DNA from: Mongoliibacter ruber | GTDB lineage: Bacteria > Bacteroidota > Bacteroidia > Cytophagales > Cyclobacteriaceae | Direction of reading: 5' to 3' | Length of the DNA stretch: 64,000 bases | Assembly (NCBI RefSeq): GCF_003003005.1 | Contig: NZ_PVTR01000001.1 | Location: forward strand, 203,108-267,107 | Part shown: positions 9,140 to 18,718 of the stretch, one piece after another | How positions within the stretch are numbered: the stretch's first letter is position 1 | How the letters are laid out: each line of letters begins with the position of its first letter | The notes under the pieces: generated by a model | What the model was told of the DNA's origin: nothing | The model's input: only the letters and a program-made list of their open reading frames with translations | Database searches by the model: none | Translations under genes and position numbers: made by a program

Positions 9140-10192
9140 ATGCATTCAAAATTATTGATCAAACTAATCATTTTTTCTATACTTCTGCACTCTTGCTCTA
9201 CCAAGGAAAGTGAGACAAAAGAAGCTCCCATTTCCTCCCAGCATGAAGTGGTCTACTCAGAAGATGGAATGGTATTGATCCCAGCCGGAGAATTTTACAT
9301 GGGTACTGATGAAATGGAATCTTACCCCGTGGAGCGACCTGCTGTCAAGCGTCAAATCAAGAGTTTCTGGATGGATGAAACAGAGGTGACAAATACTCAA
9401 TTTTCCCAGTTTGTGGAAGAAACTGGATATGTTACCCTTGCCGAAAAGATTCCTGATTGGGAAGAAATGAAAAAACAACTGCCTCCCGGAACTCCAAAAC
9501 CTTCAGATGAAGATATGCAGCCCGGTTCATTGGTTTTTTCCCCTCCATCTCACGAAGTACCGCTTCAGGACATAAGCTTATGGTGGAAATGGGTCTTGGG
9601 AGCCAGTTGGAAGCATCCAGAAGGGCCCGGATCAAACATTGAAGGAAAAGAAAATCATCCCGTGGTTCACATTGCATATGAAGACGCAGAAGCCTACGCC
9701 AAATGGGCGGGAAAAAGACTTCCAACTGAAACAGAGTGGGAATATGCCGCCAAAGCTGGAATCGACCATCAGCGATATGCTTGGGGAGATACATTCAAAC
9801 CGCGTGGAAAATTTATGGCAAATACCTTTCAGGGAAAGTTTCCCCATGAAAACTTATCAGAAGACGGTTTTGAGGGTACCGCACCCGTAAAGAGTTTTGC
9901 TCCAAATGGTTATGGGCTCTATGACATGATTGGAAATGTTTGGGAAATGACCTCGGACTGGTTTGATGCTATCAAATTCCAACGTTTATCGGGAAATGCA
10001 CCTGCATTGGATTCCAGTATTTCTTTATGCTACAATCCTAGTAATCCTTATGCATTGGAAAAAGTGATCAAAGGTGGATCATTTTTATGTGCAGATGATT
10101 ACTGTATCAATTACCGTCCATCTGCGAGGCAAGGTCAGGATTACGAAAGTGGGACAAGCAATATTGGCTTCCGATGTGTAAGAGATTTTTAA
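9140..10192 (+). CDS. formylglycine-generating enzyme (SUMF1 family) lipoprotein
   Basis: An FGE/SUMF1-fold protein exported as a lipoprotein (lipobox ILLHSC, Cys near residue 19). The domain begins with MVLIPAGEFYMGTDE near 48 and has MDETEVTNTQFSQFVEETGY, then KRLPTETEWEYAAKAG and YGLYDMIGNVWEMTSDW. Unlike most bacterial SUMF1-fold proteins it keeps both catalytic cysteines of true FGE, C317 and C322 in GGSFLCADDYCINYR, followed by the conserved SNIGFRC. It should therefore be able to oxidise the active-site Cys of type I sulfatases, probably at or outside the inner membrane. No sulfatase gene lies in this window. Confidence 0.9.
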   Translation: MHSKLLIKLIIFSILLHSCSTKESETKEAPISSQHEVVYSEDGMVLIPAGEFYMGTDEMESYPVERPAVKRQIKSFWMDETEVTNTQFSQFVEETGYVTLAEKIPDWEEMKKQLPPGTPKPSDEDMQPGSLVFSPPSHEVPLQDISLWWKWVLGASWKHPEGPGSNIEGKENHPVVHIAYEDAEAYAKWAGKRLPTETEWEYAAKAGIDHQRYAWGDTFKPRGKFMANTFQGKFPHENLSEDGFEGTAPVKSFAPNGYGLYDMIGNVWEMTSDWFDAIKFQRLSGNAPALDSSISLCYNPSNPYALEKVIKGGSFLCADDYCINYRPSARQGQDYESGTSNIGFRCVRDF

Positions 10193-10269
10193 TATATTTT
10201 TCTCCCCAAATAAATATTCGGTATAGTATTCGTATATTTTTGTATACAATCTGCGATACATATATTCAA

Positions 10270-11025
10270 ATGAAGAAATTTTTACCGCTTTTTTTATTAC
10301 TATTCTCTTTTAAACAAATCTGTTTTGCTCAGGATTACTCCTCTAGGTGGTTGTTTACTTCAGAAATTTCGCCATCATTTCCGACAATGAAAGATAGGGT
10401 GGTCGAAAATGCTGATCGTTACTCAAGTTTGGAATGGAGAAATAGATTCGGAGTCAGAACATTTGGAAATCTTTTTATTGGAGTTCAAGGAAGCGTCAGA
10501 AATTATAGTGAGACATTAAGCCTTGAAAGTTTGGACTCACAAATTAGCAGCACAATTGAATCAAAACTTCAAAATACCATGCTTGGGTTTGGACCATTTT
10601 TTAATTACTACCTAGAGATGAGCCCTAAGTTTTACTTGCTTGCTTCTGGTTTCATTGGTTTAGAGAAGGGTGTTGGAAACTTTAAATATGATTTGGTGAA
10701 TTTTAATTGCCCAACCTGTGAAATAGGTGGAGTAATTGGTGAATACCCACAACGACTGGGGCAAACTTCTTTTAAAGACGTCTTATTGACATATAGTAGT
10801 GATTTTGGTTTTGGTTATTTGATCAATGATGCCATTGGGGTGCAGCTTATGGTCAATTTGTTGAGATATGAAAGATCAAGTTTTATGTCAAGAGAATACA
10901 TAGGTGAAAATTTTAACAACCCAGGATTCAGAATGTCCTACTCCGAAAGTGTAAGGGGATTCTCTGCAATCAATGACCGTATGATATTTCACCTTGGAAT
11001 TTTCATGGCCTTAAACCTTGAATAG
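10270..11025 (+). CDS. outer-membrane beta-barrel protein, hypothetical
   Basis: 252 residues with a signal peptide ending near QICFAQ, then alternating amphipathic strands ending in an aromatic or aliphatic strand (FHLGIFMALNLE), the pattern of a small outer-membrane barrel. Two cysteines in FNCPTCEIGG sit in a probable extracellular loop. The function is not recognised. The ATG at 10270 gives the signal peptide; the longer frame from 10174 overlaps the FGE gene. Confidence 0.65.
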   Translation: MKKFLPLFLLLFSFKQICFAQDYSSRWLFTSEISPSFPTMKDRVVENADRYSSLEWRNRFGVRTFGNLFIGVQGSVRNYSETLSLESLDSQISSTIESKLQNTMLGFGPFFNYYLEMSPKFYLLASGFIGLEKGVGNFKYDLVNFNCPTCEIGGVIGEYPQRLGQTSFKDVLLTYSSDFGFGYLINDAIGVQLMVNLLRYERSSFMSREYIGENFNNPGFRMSYSESVRGFSAINDRMIFHLGIFMALNLE

Positions 11026-11044
11026 TATTCAAATGCACTCAAAT

Positions 11045-11083
11045 AAAAAAACCTGTCAACAAAAATTGCTGCCAGGTTTTTTT
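11045..11083. terminator. rho-independent terminator
   Basis: An AAAAAAACCTG / CAGGTTTTTTT stem, 17-nt loop and T run after the barrel gene; the A run on the other side could also serve the convergent glycogen phosphorylase gene. Confidence 0.8.
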
Positions 11084-11135
11084 GTTTAGACTTGATGTTT
11101 ATCCGCTTTTAAATGATCTCATCCACGAACACTTT

Positions 11136-13682
11136 CTAGTTTTTTAATTTCACAGGTACTGGTTTAACTTTCCAGATTTCATCACAATAATCTTTGATAC
11201 TTCGGTCGCTGGAGAATTTGCCCATACGAGCTACGTTCAAAATAGACATTTCTGCCCACTTGGATTTGTCTCTAAATGTTTCGGCTACCTTATCCTGAGC
11301 ATCAATGTATGACTGGTAATCAGCCAACACCAAATATTGATCATCAAACATCAGTGACCTTACAAGGGTCTTGAATGTATCTGTATTAAGGTGTGAGAAG
11401 TAACCATCATTGATCTGGTCAAGTGCCAGTTTCAAGTCAGGATTATCGTTGTAATAGCTATATGGATCATAGCCATTTACCCTTACTTCTTCTACTTCAT
11501 CTGCATTGAGGCCGAAAAGAAAGAAATTCTCCTCCCCTACGCATTCTCTTATTTCCACATTAGCTCCGTCCAAAGTACCTATGGTAAGTGCTCCATTGAG
11601 GGATAACTTCATATTTCCTGTTCCAGACGCTTCTTTTCCTGCTGTAGAAATTTGTTCTGACAAATCAGCAGCAGGATAGATTTTCTGAGCATTGGTTACG
11701 TTGTAGTTCGGATAAAACACAACCTTCAACCTATCTCTCACATCTGGATCATTGTTTACTATCTCTCCGATGGAAGTAATCAATTTAATGATTTGCTTGG
11801 CCATTTTGTATCCAGGTGCAGCCTTTCCTGCAAAAATCACAGTTCGGGGAACCATGTCAATATCAGGATTGTGCTTGATCCTATTGTACAATGTAATCAC
11901 ATGAAGGGCATTGAGCACTTGTCTCTTATATTCATGCATTCTTTTGACATGCACATCAAAAAGAGAATCAGCATCAACCCTAAGTCTTAATCTTTGCAGA
12001 ATTTTTTTACTCAAACTGACTTTTTGTTGATGCTTCACATCCATCCAAGCCTTTTGGAAATCCTGATCCTGAGCGAATTTTTCCAAACCTCTTAATTCAT
12101 CTAGGTTTTTGATCCATCCTTCTCCTATTTTATCAGAAATAAGGGCTGTCAACTCTGGATTACTAAGAACCATCCACCTTCTTGGAGTGACACCATTGGT
12201 CTTGTTGCTGAATTTTTCAGGAGACAATTCATACCAGTCTTTAAGTACTGTTTTCTTCAACAATTCTGTATGTAAAGCTGCCACGCCATTGATAGCAAAA
12301 CTTCCCAATGAAGCCAAATTTGCCATTTTAATATATTTTTTAGGACCTTCACCTATTAGAGATAGGCTTGCAATCTTGTGATGATCACCATAAAACTTAA
12401 CGGTGACTTTATCCATAAACCTCCTGTTGATTTCATAGATCAATTCGAGGTGCCTAGGCAGTACTCTTCCAAATAATTCAAGATCCCATTTTTCCAATGC
12501 CTCCGGCAAAAGGGTGTGGTTGGTATATGCAAAGGTTTTGGTCGTTATGTCCCAAGCTTCTTCCCATTCCAGCTGATATTTATCCAATAGGAGCCGCATC
12601 AATTCAGCAACACCAATAGCAGGGTGTGTATCATTGAGTTGTACAACGAATTTTTTATAAAAATCCTGGATTTTGTCTCCTTGTCTCAAATGTATACCAA
12701 GCATATCCTGTAGTGAGCAAGACACAAAGAAATACTGCTGTTGTAACCTCAAGATTTTACCTTCTTCCTGTTCATCATTCGGATACAAAACCTTAGATAT
12801 ATTTTCACAGACAATCTTTTGCCTCACCGCATCATTGTAACCTCCAGCATTAAAAAGCTGAAAGTCAAATGATTTAGGTGCCTCAGATTTCCAAAGTCGT
12901 AAGGTATTTGTGGTATTTACATCATATCCCAAAATAGGGGTATCATAAGCCACTCCTTTAACAACCAAGTCAGGAATCCAATTGCTACAAAACTTGCCAT
13001 TATTGTCTGTATAATGCTGAACATGCCCACCAAATTTAACTTCGTAATTCAATTCACGACGCTCAATCTCCCAAGGGTTTCCTCTTCTTAACCAATTGTC
13101 GGTATCTTCTACTTGCCAGCCATCTCGGATGTCCTGCTCAAAAATCCCAAATTGATAGCGGATACCGTATCCAATAGCAGGGACCTCTAGAGTAGCCAAT
13201 GAATCCATGTAACATGCGGCAAGCCTTCCAAGACCTCCATTTCCCAATCCCGGTTCGATTTCTTTATCAATCAACCATTCAAGCTCTTTTCCTAATTCCT
13301 TTACAGCTTGTCCAGTCTCTTTATAAATACCTAGGTTTATAAGATTATTTGCTAGATGAGGTCCAAGTAGGTATTCTGCTGAGAGATAAGAAACTACCCT
13401 ATGCTTTCCATCCAAATATTGCTTTACAGAGGCTACCCAACGTTTGAGAATTCTATCTCTAACTGCATAGGAAACAGCCATATAATAGTCATTTCTAGTT
13501 GCGATTTCAGGGAATTTTCCCTGTACATAAAAAAGATTGTTTGATATAGCTCTCTTCAAAGCTTCCACACTCAAACCTGTACGCGCATCTTCAATAAGTA
13601 TATTTTGTATCTCTTGCTTGTCAAGGCCTTTTTCTTGAAGCTTTGATTTGACCTTGGAGATAGGATTATTTTTTTTCATCAT
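11136..13682 (-). CDS. glgP: glycogen/starch/alpha-glucan phosphorylase
   Basis: Cytoplasmic PLP-dependent phosphorylase releasing glucose-1-phosphate from alpha-1,4-glucans. Full length (848 residues) for the classical GT35 type. Visible signatures are the N-terminal RVVSYLSAEYLLG, the GLGNGGLGRLAACYMDS loop, LNDTHPAIGVAELMRLL, and the PLP-lysine motif EASGTGNMKLSLNGALTIGT near residue 675. The start is one of two adjacent ATGs (13682 or 13679). It is monocistronic, with a 381-bp divergent region upstream. Confidence 0.97.
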   Translation of the reverse strand: MMKKNNPISKVKSKLQEKGLDKQEIQNILIEDARTGLSVEALKRAISNNLFYVQGKFPEIATRNDYYMAVSYAVRDRILKRWVASVKQYLDGKHRVVSYLSAEYLLGPHLANNLINLGIYKETGQAVKELGKELEWLIDKEIEPGLGNGGLGRLAACYMDSLATLEVPAIGYGIRYQFGIFEQDIRDGWQVEDTDNWLRRGNPWEIERRELNYEVKFGGHVQHYTDNNGKFCSNWIPDLVVKGVAYDTPILGYDVNTTNTLRLWKSEAPKSFDFQLFNAGGYNDAVRQKIVCENISKVLYPNDEQEEGKILRLQQQYFFVSCSLQDMLGIHLRQGDKIQDFYKKFVVQLNDTHPAIGVAELMRLLLDKYQLEWEEAWDITTKTFAYTNHTLLPEALEKWDLELFGRVLPRHLELIYEINRRFMDKVTVKFYGDHHKIASLSLIGEGPKKYIKMANLASLGSFAINGVAALHTELLKKTVLKDWYELSPEKFSNKTNGVTPRRWMVLSNPELTALISDKIGEGWIKNLDELRGLEKFAQDQDFQKAWMDVKHQQKVSLSKKILQRLRLRVDADSLFDVHVKRMHEYKRQVLNALHVITLYNRIKHNPDIDMVPRTVIFAGKAAPGYKMAKQIIKLITSIGEIVNNDPDVRDRLKVVFYPNYNVTNAQKIYPAADLSEQISTAGKEASGTGNMKLSLNGALTIGTLDGANVEIRECVGEENFFLFGLNADEVEEVRVNGYDPYSYYNDNPDLKLALDQINDGYFSHLNTDTFKTLVRSLMFDDQYLVLADYQSYIDAQDKVAETFRDKSKWAEMSILNVARMGKFSSDRSIKDYCDEIWKVKPVPVKLKN

Positions 13683-14063
13683 TTCTGGATTTTTATAAAA
13701 TCTATTCTGCCCGAAAGTTAACTAAATACAAGGCTATATAAAAGTCAGGACGAATTATATAAGGTTTACGGTTAAATGCTTTAAAGAAAAGCATTCAAAC
13801 TATATTTCATTTAGAATTTTATGTCGTTTCTTTATCGTTAATCTGAATATCCGATTTTTTACCATTAGAATTTACATAACAGAATTAACCTATGATTTTC
13901 AACCAATATGAGTGTATAAATTGTATCTGTTAGCCACGGTTTGCCCAAAAACCTTTGTTTAATTGGTTAGTGGCAAGATTGAGGATAATCATAATTATTA
14001 ATTTGTTCGAATTGGTTTCAAACTGTATCTTGTTTATTATTTAACATTTTATTTGATAGAATT
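13683..14063. other. divergent intergenic region, no gene seen
   Basis: 381 AT-rich bases between the divergently transcribed glgP and the NlpE-like gene. I see a short hairpin (ATGCTTT...AAAGCAT at about 13776-13796) on the glgP side and one promoter-like sequence on the other side. No open frame of note. Confidence 0.6.
14002..14033 (+). promoter_or_regulatory. candidate Bacteroidota-type promoter for the NlpE-like gene
   Basis: TTTG at 14002-14005 and TATCTTGT at 14026-14033, 20 nt apart, approximate the Bacteroidota -33 TTTG / -7 TAnnTTTG consensus. The start codon is 30 bp further. The -7 match is imperfect. Confidence 0.35.
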
Positions 14064-14531
14064 ATGAAAACTAATAACGCAATGCTGATAATGGCAATCG
14101 GCTGTCTTTTTTTACTTTCTTGTGAACCTTCCTCAACAGACAACAATGAAGAGACGGAGGAGCTTTTAGAAAATAATGAGCAATTTGCCAATGAACATAC
14201 AGCCAGATTATCATTGGACTATGAAGGCATATATGTGGGAACATTGCCTTGTGCAGATTGCGAAGGAATCGAAACTACACTTGAAATCGGACCTTCCTAT
14301 TCTTATGTCAAAAAGATGGTTTACCTAGGTACAGATAACGATAGCATCGATGAAGCCTCGGGAACTTTCCGATGGAACGACGAGGGAAATACAATCACTC
14401 TTGTAGGTGTGGATGCTCCTAATCAATATTTTGTCGGTGAAAATGTGTTATTCCACCTTGATATGGATGGCAATAGAATTTCAGGTGATTTGGCTGATAA
14501 TTATTCATTGAGAAAAATAATGAACAACTAA
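14064..14531 (+). CDS. NlpE N-terminal domain lipoprotein
   Basis: A lipoprotein (lipobox LFLLSC, Cys at residue 20) with an acidic Glu/Asn-rich linker and an NlpE N-terminal-like domain, shown by GIYVGTLPCADCEGIETTL with its CxxC motif, GTFRWNDEGNTITL and a late strand. In E. coli NlpE senses envelope copper and lipoprotein-sorting stress; here only the domain is supported. A strong terminator follows. Confidence 0.85.
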   Translation: MKTNNAMLIMAIGCLFLLSCEPSSTDNNEETEELLENNEQFANEHTARLSLDYEGIYVGTLPCADCEGIETTLEIGPSYSYVKKMVYLGTDNDSIDEASGTFRWNDEGNTITLVGVDAPNQYFVGENVLFHLDMDGNRISGDLADNYSLRKIMNN

Positions 14532-14552
14532 TATTTTCTGAAAGTGATAAAT

Positions 14553-14591
14553 AAAAAAGGGGGCTGAATTTAGCATTCAGCCCCCTTTTTT
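14553..14591. terminator. strong bidirectional terminator
   Basis: A 17-bp perfect stem (AAAAAAGGGGGCTGAAT and its complement) with a 5-nt loop between the convergent NlpE-like and DUF2490 genes. Confidence 0.9.
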
Positions 14592-14610
14592 AATACAAAA
14601 TAGGCAAATT

Positions 14611-15363
14611 TCATATATGGTCACCCGGAAATTCTCTGAGCAAATGCCTTCTGAAATTTTTCAATTGATAGTTTAAAGTTATCCATAGAAATGGTCCATG
14701 CAAGAACCTGACTACATTAGGTTGAGGGGTCGAAACTCGAAAGTGATATCCGGGTGAAATTGTAATGGAATTTTTTTGGAAGTTTAAAAGAGCAAACACC
14801 CTATGTTCAAAAGGGTTGTCAGCTGCTGAAGGTCCCACTGTAATCAATGACTCATTAAACAAAGTAGTGGAGAAATTAAAATTTTGGTTTAAAGCATTCC
14901 CACAGTTATACCGCATGCTGGCATTGAATCTCATTCTATGATTAAGACCAAAACCTTCGGTAATTTCATCGGTATCGAAGTTTGCTCTATATCGCATATC
15001 ATGGCGGTATCGAAAGTTTACAGAAAACTTATTATTACTTGGAACACGGTAGACAATTTGAGCCCAAGGACGATTTTCAGGTCTGATCAACCTTCCTTCA
15101 GAAAATGGAGTTGTAAGTCCCAATCGGGCATATCCTGCGGTAAAAGCTAATTTTTGGTCTTTGGTATGAAAAGTAATGCCACTTCTGACTATTAAAAACA
15201 ATTCAGGAACATGGTGGGTGTCTAACCATAATGACCAATTTGGTGCGATTTGACCAGAGGTCATCAATCCCCACCACATTTCAGTATCAGTGATTACCTC
15301 CCTTTGGGCTTTGGCATCAAAACAAAAGAGTAAAACAAAAGTCAGGATAAAAACCTTTTTCAT
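14611..15363 (-). CDS. DUF2490 family outer-membrane protein
   Basis: 250 residues with a signal peptide (ending near FDAKAQ) and a beta-barrel-like mature part beginning with TEMWWGLMTSGQIAPNWSL, the typical opening of DUF2490 proteins, and long barrel strands such as VNFRYRHDMRYRANF. The function of the family is unknown. A second DUF2490 gene lies at 23.2 kb. The gene ends at a terminator shared with its convergent neighbour. Confidence 0.78.
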   Translation of the reverse strand: MKKVFILTFVLLFCFDAKAQREVITDTEMWWGLMTSGQIAPNWSLWLDTHHVPELFLIVRSGITFHTKDQKLAFTAGYARLGLTTPFSEGRLIRPENRPWAQIVYRVPSNNKFSVNFRYRHDMRYRANFDTDEITEGFGLNHRMRFNASMRYNCGNALNQNFNFSTTLFNESLITVGPSAADNPFEHRVFALLNFQKNSITISPGYHFRVSTPQPNVVRFLHGPFLWITLNYQLKNFRRHLLREFPGDHI

Positions 15364-15459
15364 ACAAACTATGGAATGGCTCTAAAGATAATAACCTTAA
15401 TTATTTAGGACAAAAATACACTGACAATCGTTACCTCTGTGAAAGGAAAATCAATTATT

Positions 15460-15906
15460 ATGGCATCATCTAAAAGATCCCAGAAAAATAAAGTACAGTT
15501 TATACTTCTTTTTAGCTTATTAAGCCTATTCATTTCCTGTCTAGAAAACGAACCAAAGCTGCATTACGTTGAGCATGACGTTTTGATCAATACAGAATTA
15601 TTTGAAGAAGATTTTCTTGGCAGTCTAACCATTATTGAAGCCAAGGCCAAGAATAGAATACTCTATCTCAAAGTTGGTTACAGTGGTTGTGGAGAAGCAG
15701 ATGTCTTTACTTTGGTTTTTTCTGAAAAGGTTATTGATACTGCCCCTCCCTCCCTGGAAGCGAAACTTATATTTGAACCAGTTACCATTTGCGCAGCATA
15801 CTTTACTTCTGAAATCCAGTTTGATCTAAATCAGATCAACCAAATCACCTCGAGACCTTTTAGGATCATATTGAATGGATGGGAGGATACAATTGAAGTC
15901 CGCTAA
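15460..15906 (+). CDS. putative lipoprotein, hypothetical
   Basis: 148 residues with a hydrophobic leader ending in the lipobox LSLFISC (Cys near residue 28). The mature domain is beta-rich with Cys residues in VGYSGCGEADVF and FEPVTICAAYF that could form a disulfide. No family recognised. An upstream GTG at 15439 is possible but the ATG at 15460 gives the better leader. It is convergent with, and 3 bp from, the TRAP permease gene. Confidence 0.6.
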   Translation: MASSKRSQKNKVQFILLFSLLSLFISCLENEPKLHYVEHDVLINTELFEEDFLGSLTIIEAKAKNRILYLKVGYSGCGEADVFTLVFSEKVIDTAPPSLEAKLIFEPVTICAAYFTSEIQFDLNQINQITSRPFRIILNGWEDTIEVR

Positions 15907-15909
15907 CCC

Positions 15910-17205
15910 TTACAACCCAAATAGTCTAGGCAACCAAAGCGTCAATCCTGGCCACAAGGTCACTACTACCAATCCCAAAATCATCGCTAAAAAGAAAGGT
16001 AAAAGAGGCTTTACGGCTTTTTGGATACTGATGCCAGCTACCTGAACACCCAGAAACAAAACAGAGCCTACAGGAGGGGTACAGAGCCCAATACATAAAT
16101 TTAAAATCATGATAATCCCGAAATGAACAGGATCCACTCCCAGTTCCGTCACTACAGGTAGAAAGATAGGGGTGAAAATCAAAACAGCAGGAGTCATGTC
16201 CATGAAAATCCCTACAAAAAGAAGCAGCAGATTGATGATAATCAAAATCACAAAGATGTTGTCACTTAAGGATAGCAATGACTCACTGATCCCTTGTGGG
16301 ATATCTTCTGCAGACATCACCCAAGACATACTCATAGAAGTGGCAATCAGGAGCATGACAATAGCGGTAGTTTCACTGGATTTTAATAAAATGGCAGGTA
16401 TTTCTTTCCATTTTAGTTCTTTATAGAAAAAAGACAATGCCAAAGTGTAGACTACTGCTATTGCAGAGGCTTCTGTGGCAGTAAATATCCCTCCTACTAT
16501 TCCGCCAATCACAATCACCAATAACATCAAAGATGGAAAAGCCCTTACAGTTTTGTTCAAAAGCTCTTTTGTCCCTGTTCTTTCTCCAGCGGGAAGTTTA
16601 TGTTTTCTTATAAATATAGCGGCAGTAAGCATCAATACAAATCCAATAAATAAACCAGGCAAATACCCGGCAACAAAAAGTGCTGCGATAGACACGCCTC
16701 CTGAGGCCAATGAATAAACGATCAAAATATTTGACGGCGGAATAATCAATCCAGTAGTAGACGATGTAATATTTACAGCAGCCCCTAGCCCTTTTGGGTA
16801 TCCTTCCTCATCCATCCTTTTCCCCAAAATACTGCCAATAGCGGACACAGCGGCGGCGGCTGAGCCTGCAATTGCGCCAAACAGCATGGCTGCAATCACG
16901 TTTACATATAACAATCCACCCGGCAGTTTTCCCATCATAGCCTTTGCCAATTCGATCAATCGATTGGCAATACCACCTCTATTCATGATTTCTCCTGCAA
17001 GAATGAAAAATGGAATTGCCAATAGAGCAAAACTGTCCAGACCCGTCCCCATTCTTTGGGCAATAGTTGTCGCCGAAGGTACAGCTGCCACGGATACCAG
17101 AAGAGTAAGAAAACTTGAAATCCCCAAACTCCAAGCTACCGGTACCCCAATCCCCATGAGTGTGATAAAAGTCAGAACCAAAATAAGTATGCTGATTACT
17201 TCCAT
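15910..17205 (-). CDS. TRAP transporter large permease subunit (DctM family)
   Basis: The twelve-helix transport subunit of a tripartite ATP-independent periplasmic transporter. 431 residues, the family length, with the typical start ISILILVLTFITLMGIGVPV, then FALLAIPFFILAGEIMNRGG, IAGSAAAAVSAIGSILGKRM and a C-terminal LCIGLCTPPVGSVLFLG. Last gene of the operon kdgK-eda-dctP-dctQ-dctM; its start overlaps the DctQ stop by 1 bp. The gene company indicates import of a hexuronate (galacturonate or glucuronate). Confidence 0.94.
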   Translation of the reverse strand: MEVISILILVLTFITLMGIGVPVAWSLGISSFLTLLVSVAAVPSATTIAQRMGTGLDSFALLAIPFFILAGEIMNRGGIANRLIELAKAMMGKLPGGLLYVNVIAAMLFGAIAGSAAAAVSAIGSILGKRMDEEGYPKGLGAAVNITSSTTGLIIPPSNILIVYSLASGGVSIAALFVAGYLPGLFIGFVLMLTAAIFIRKHKLPAGERTGTKELLNKTVRAFPSLMLLVIVIGGIVGGIFTATEASAIAVVYTLALSFFYKELKWKEIPAILLKSSETTAIVMLLIATSMSMSWVMSAEDIPQGISESLLSLSDNIFVILIIINLLLLFVGIFMDMTPAVLIFTPIFLPVVTELGVDPVHFGIIMILNLCIGLCTPPVGSVLFLGVQVAGISIQKAVKPLLPFFLAMILGLVVVTLWPGLTLWLPRLFGL

Positions 17206-17690
17206 TATCCTTTTTGGGTTTTAAGAGTGATGAAAATTTGAAAAACATTATAGTACATGACCAAAAGTCCACTAAAAGGAATGATGATGTAAATAAATGC
17301 CAATGGAAGCTGTAAAGTGGCTGACTTTTGTTCAAGTATATAAGTGATGTAGACCAAATTACTTCCTCCAAGCACCATAGCAAAAAATGCAAATAACATC
17401 ACTATCACATTGATGAAGACAATCAATCTAGTTTTAGCTTTCCCTTTAAGTTTTTGGGGAAGGATATCTATAGCAAGGTGTTGATCTTTTCCAGCCACAT
17501 ACGCCGCACCGAGCATTCCCAGCCAGATCAGCATATACCTTGAAAGTTCATCTGTAAATGAGGAAGGACTCTGAACCACATAGCGGGAAAGTACCTGCCA
17601 GGTAACATTGAGCACCATCGCAGCCATCAAAAACATCAATGCATTGCTCACAATTTTATCAACAAGAAATTTTGTTTTGACTTGAGTCAT
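17205..17690 (-). CDS. TRAP transporter small permease subunit (DctQ family)
   Basis: The four-helix small membrane subunit that pairs with DctM. 161 residues with NVTWQVLSRYVVQSPSSFTDE and SRYMLIWLGMLGAAY, the family signature. It overlaps the DctM gene start and lies 14 bp after the solute-binding-protein gene. Confidence 0.93.
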   Translation of the reverse strand: MTQVKTKFLVDKIVSNALMFLMAAMVLNVTWQVLSRYVVQSPSSFTDELSRYMLIWLGMLGAAYVAGKDQHLAIDILPQKLKGKAKTRLIVFINVIVMLFAFFAMVLGGSNLVYITYILEQKSATLQLPLAFIYIIIPFSGLLVMYYNVFQIFITLKTQKG

Positions 17691-17704
17691 ATCGTCTTCA
17701 AATT

Positions 17705-18718
17705 TTAATCTATTGATCTGATTTTTTCTATGATGGAAAATAATTCAGGCTGACTTGTTTGGTAGGCGTCATAAATTGGCTCAACCGCTTCTCTAAAGGA
17801 ATCCGTATTGGGATATAGAATTTCTACTCCTGCTTTTTTCATTTCAGTGAAAGACTCCTCAACAGATTTGGCCCAAAGATCATATTGGTAGTCAGCTGAT
17901 TCATCTGCAGCTTCCTGCAGCCAAATTTTTTCTTGGTCTGAAAGAAGGTTCCAGACTTTAGTACTGATAATGACCATGTCAGGCACTGCAGTATGTTCGT
18001 TGATGCTGTAGTACTTACAGACTTCGTAATGCTTTGAGGTAAAAAGGCTTGGGGGGTTATTTTCGGCGCCATCTACTATTCCCTGTTGCAATGCAGTGTA
18101 GAGCTCTCCATAAGACACCGGTGTGGGTGAACCACCGAATGCTTTTACCATATTGATTGCTGTATTGCTTTCCATTACCCGCATCTTGAGCCCCTTTAAG
18201 TCTTCAGGGTTCTCTATGGGTTTGTTTTTTGTATAGAAACTTCGTTTTCCTGCATCATAGTAGCATAAGCCTCTAAGCCAATATTTCTCACCCTCTAACA
18301 AAAGTTGCTGGCCTATTTCTCCCTTCAGAACTTTATCCCTATGCTCGTCATCTCTAAACAGATATGGTAGCGAAAGCACTTGTATTTTTGGAGCAAAATT
18401 TTCCATTGCTGCCGAAGAAACTTTCGTCATTCCAAGACTTCCTATTTGCAGTAATTCAACCAGTTCTCTTTCAGTTCCTAACTGTTGATTGGGGTAAATC
18501 CGGATTTCCATTTCCCCGTTTGATTTTTCATGTACCAAAGTGGCCATATACTCCATGGCCTCGTGAACTGGGTGGCTTATGCCCAAACCATGTCCAAGCT
18601 TGATGATCCGCACACCACCAGGGCCTTTGCAGGTGGACAAAAGAAGACAAGCCGAAAAGGCATAGATAAATATACAAAAGGGCTTATTCAAAAGCTTGCT
18701 ATATACTTTGGATCTCAT
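17705..18718 (-). CDS. TRAP transporter solute-binding lipoprotein (DctP family)
   Basis: Periplasmic substrate-binding component, here lipid-anchored (LLLSTC, Cys near residue 30). Family features: the LGHGLGISHPVHEAMEYMA first strand and helix, IRIYPNQQLGTERELVELL, the carboxylate-binding Arg segment GLKMRVMESNT near residue 180, and GIVDGAENNPPS. The start ATG overlaps the eda stop (ATGA). The ligand is probably a hexuronate by context. Confidence 0.93.
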   Translation of the reverse strand: MRSKVYSKLLNKPFCIFIYAFSACLLLSTCKGPGGVRIIKLGHGLGISHPVHEAMEYMATLVHEKSNGEMEIRIYPNQQLGTERELVELLQIGSLGMTKVSSAAMENFAPKIQVLSLPYLFRDDEHRDKVLKGEIGQQLLLEGEKYWLRGLCYYDAGKRSFYTKNKPIENPEDLKGLKMRVMESNTAINMVKAFGGSPTPVSYGELYTALQQGIVDGAENNPPSLFTSKHYEVCKYYSINEHTAVPDMVIISTKVWNLLSDQEKIWLQEAADESADYQYDLWAKSVEESFTEMKKAGVEILYPNTDSFREAVEPIYDAYQTSQPELFSIIEKIRSID

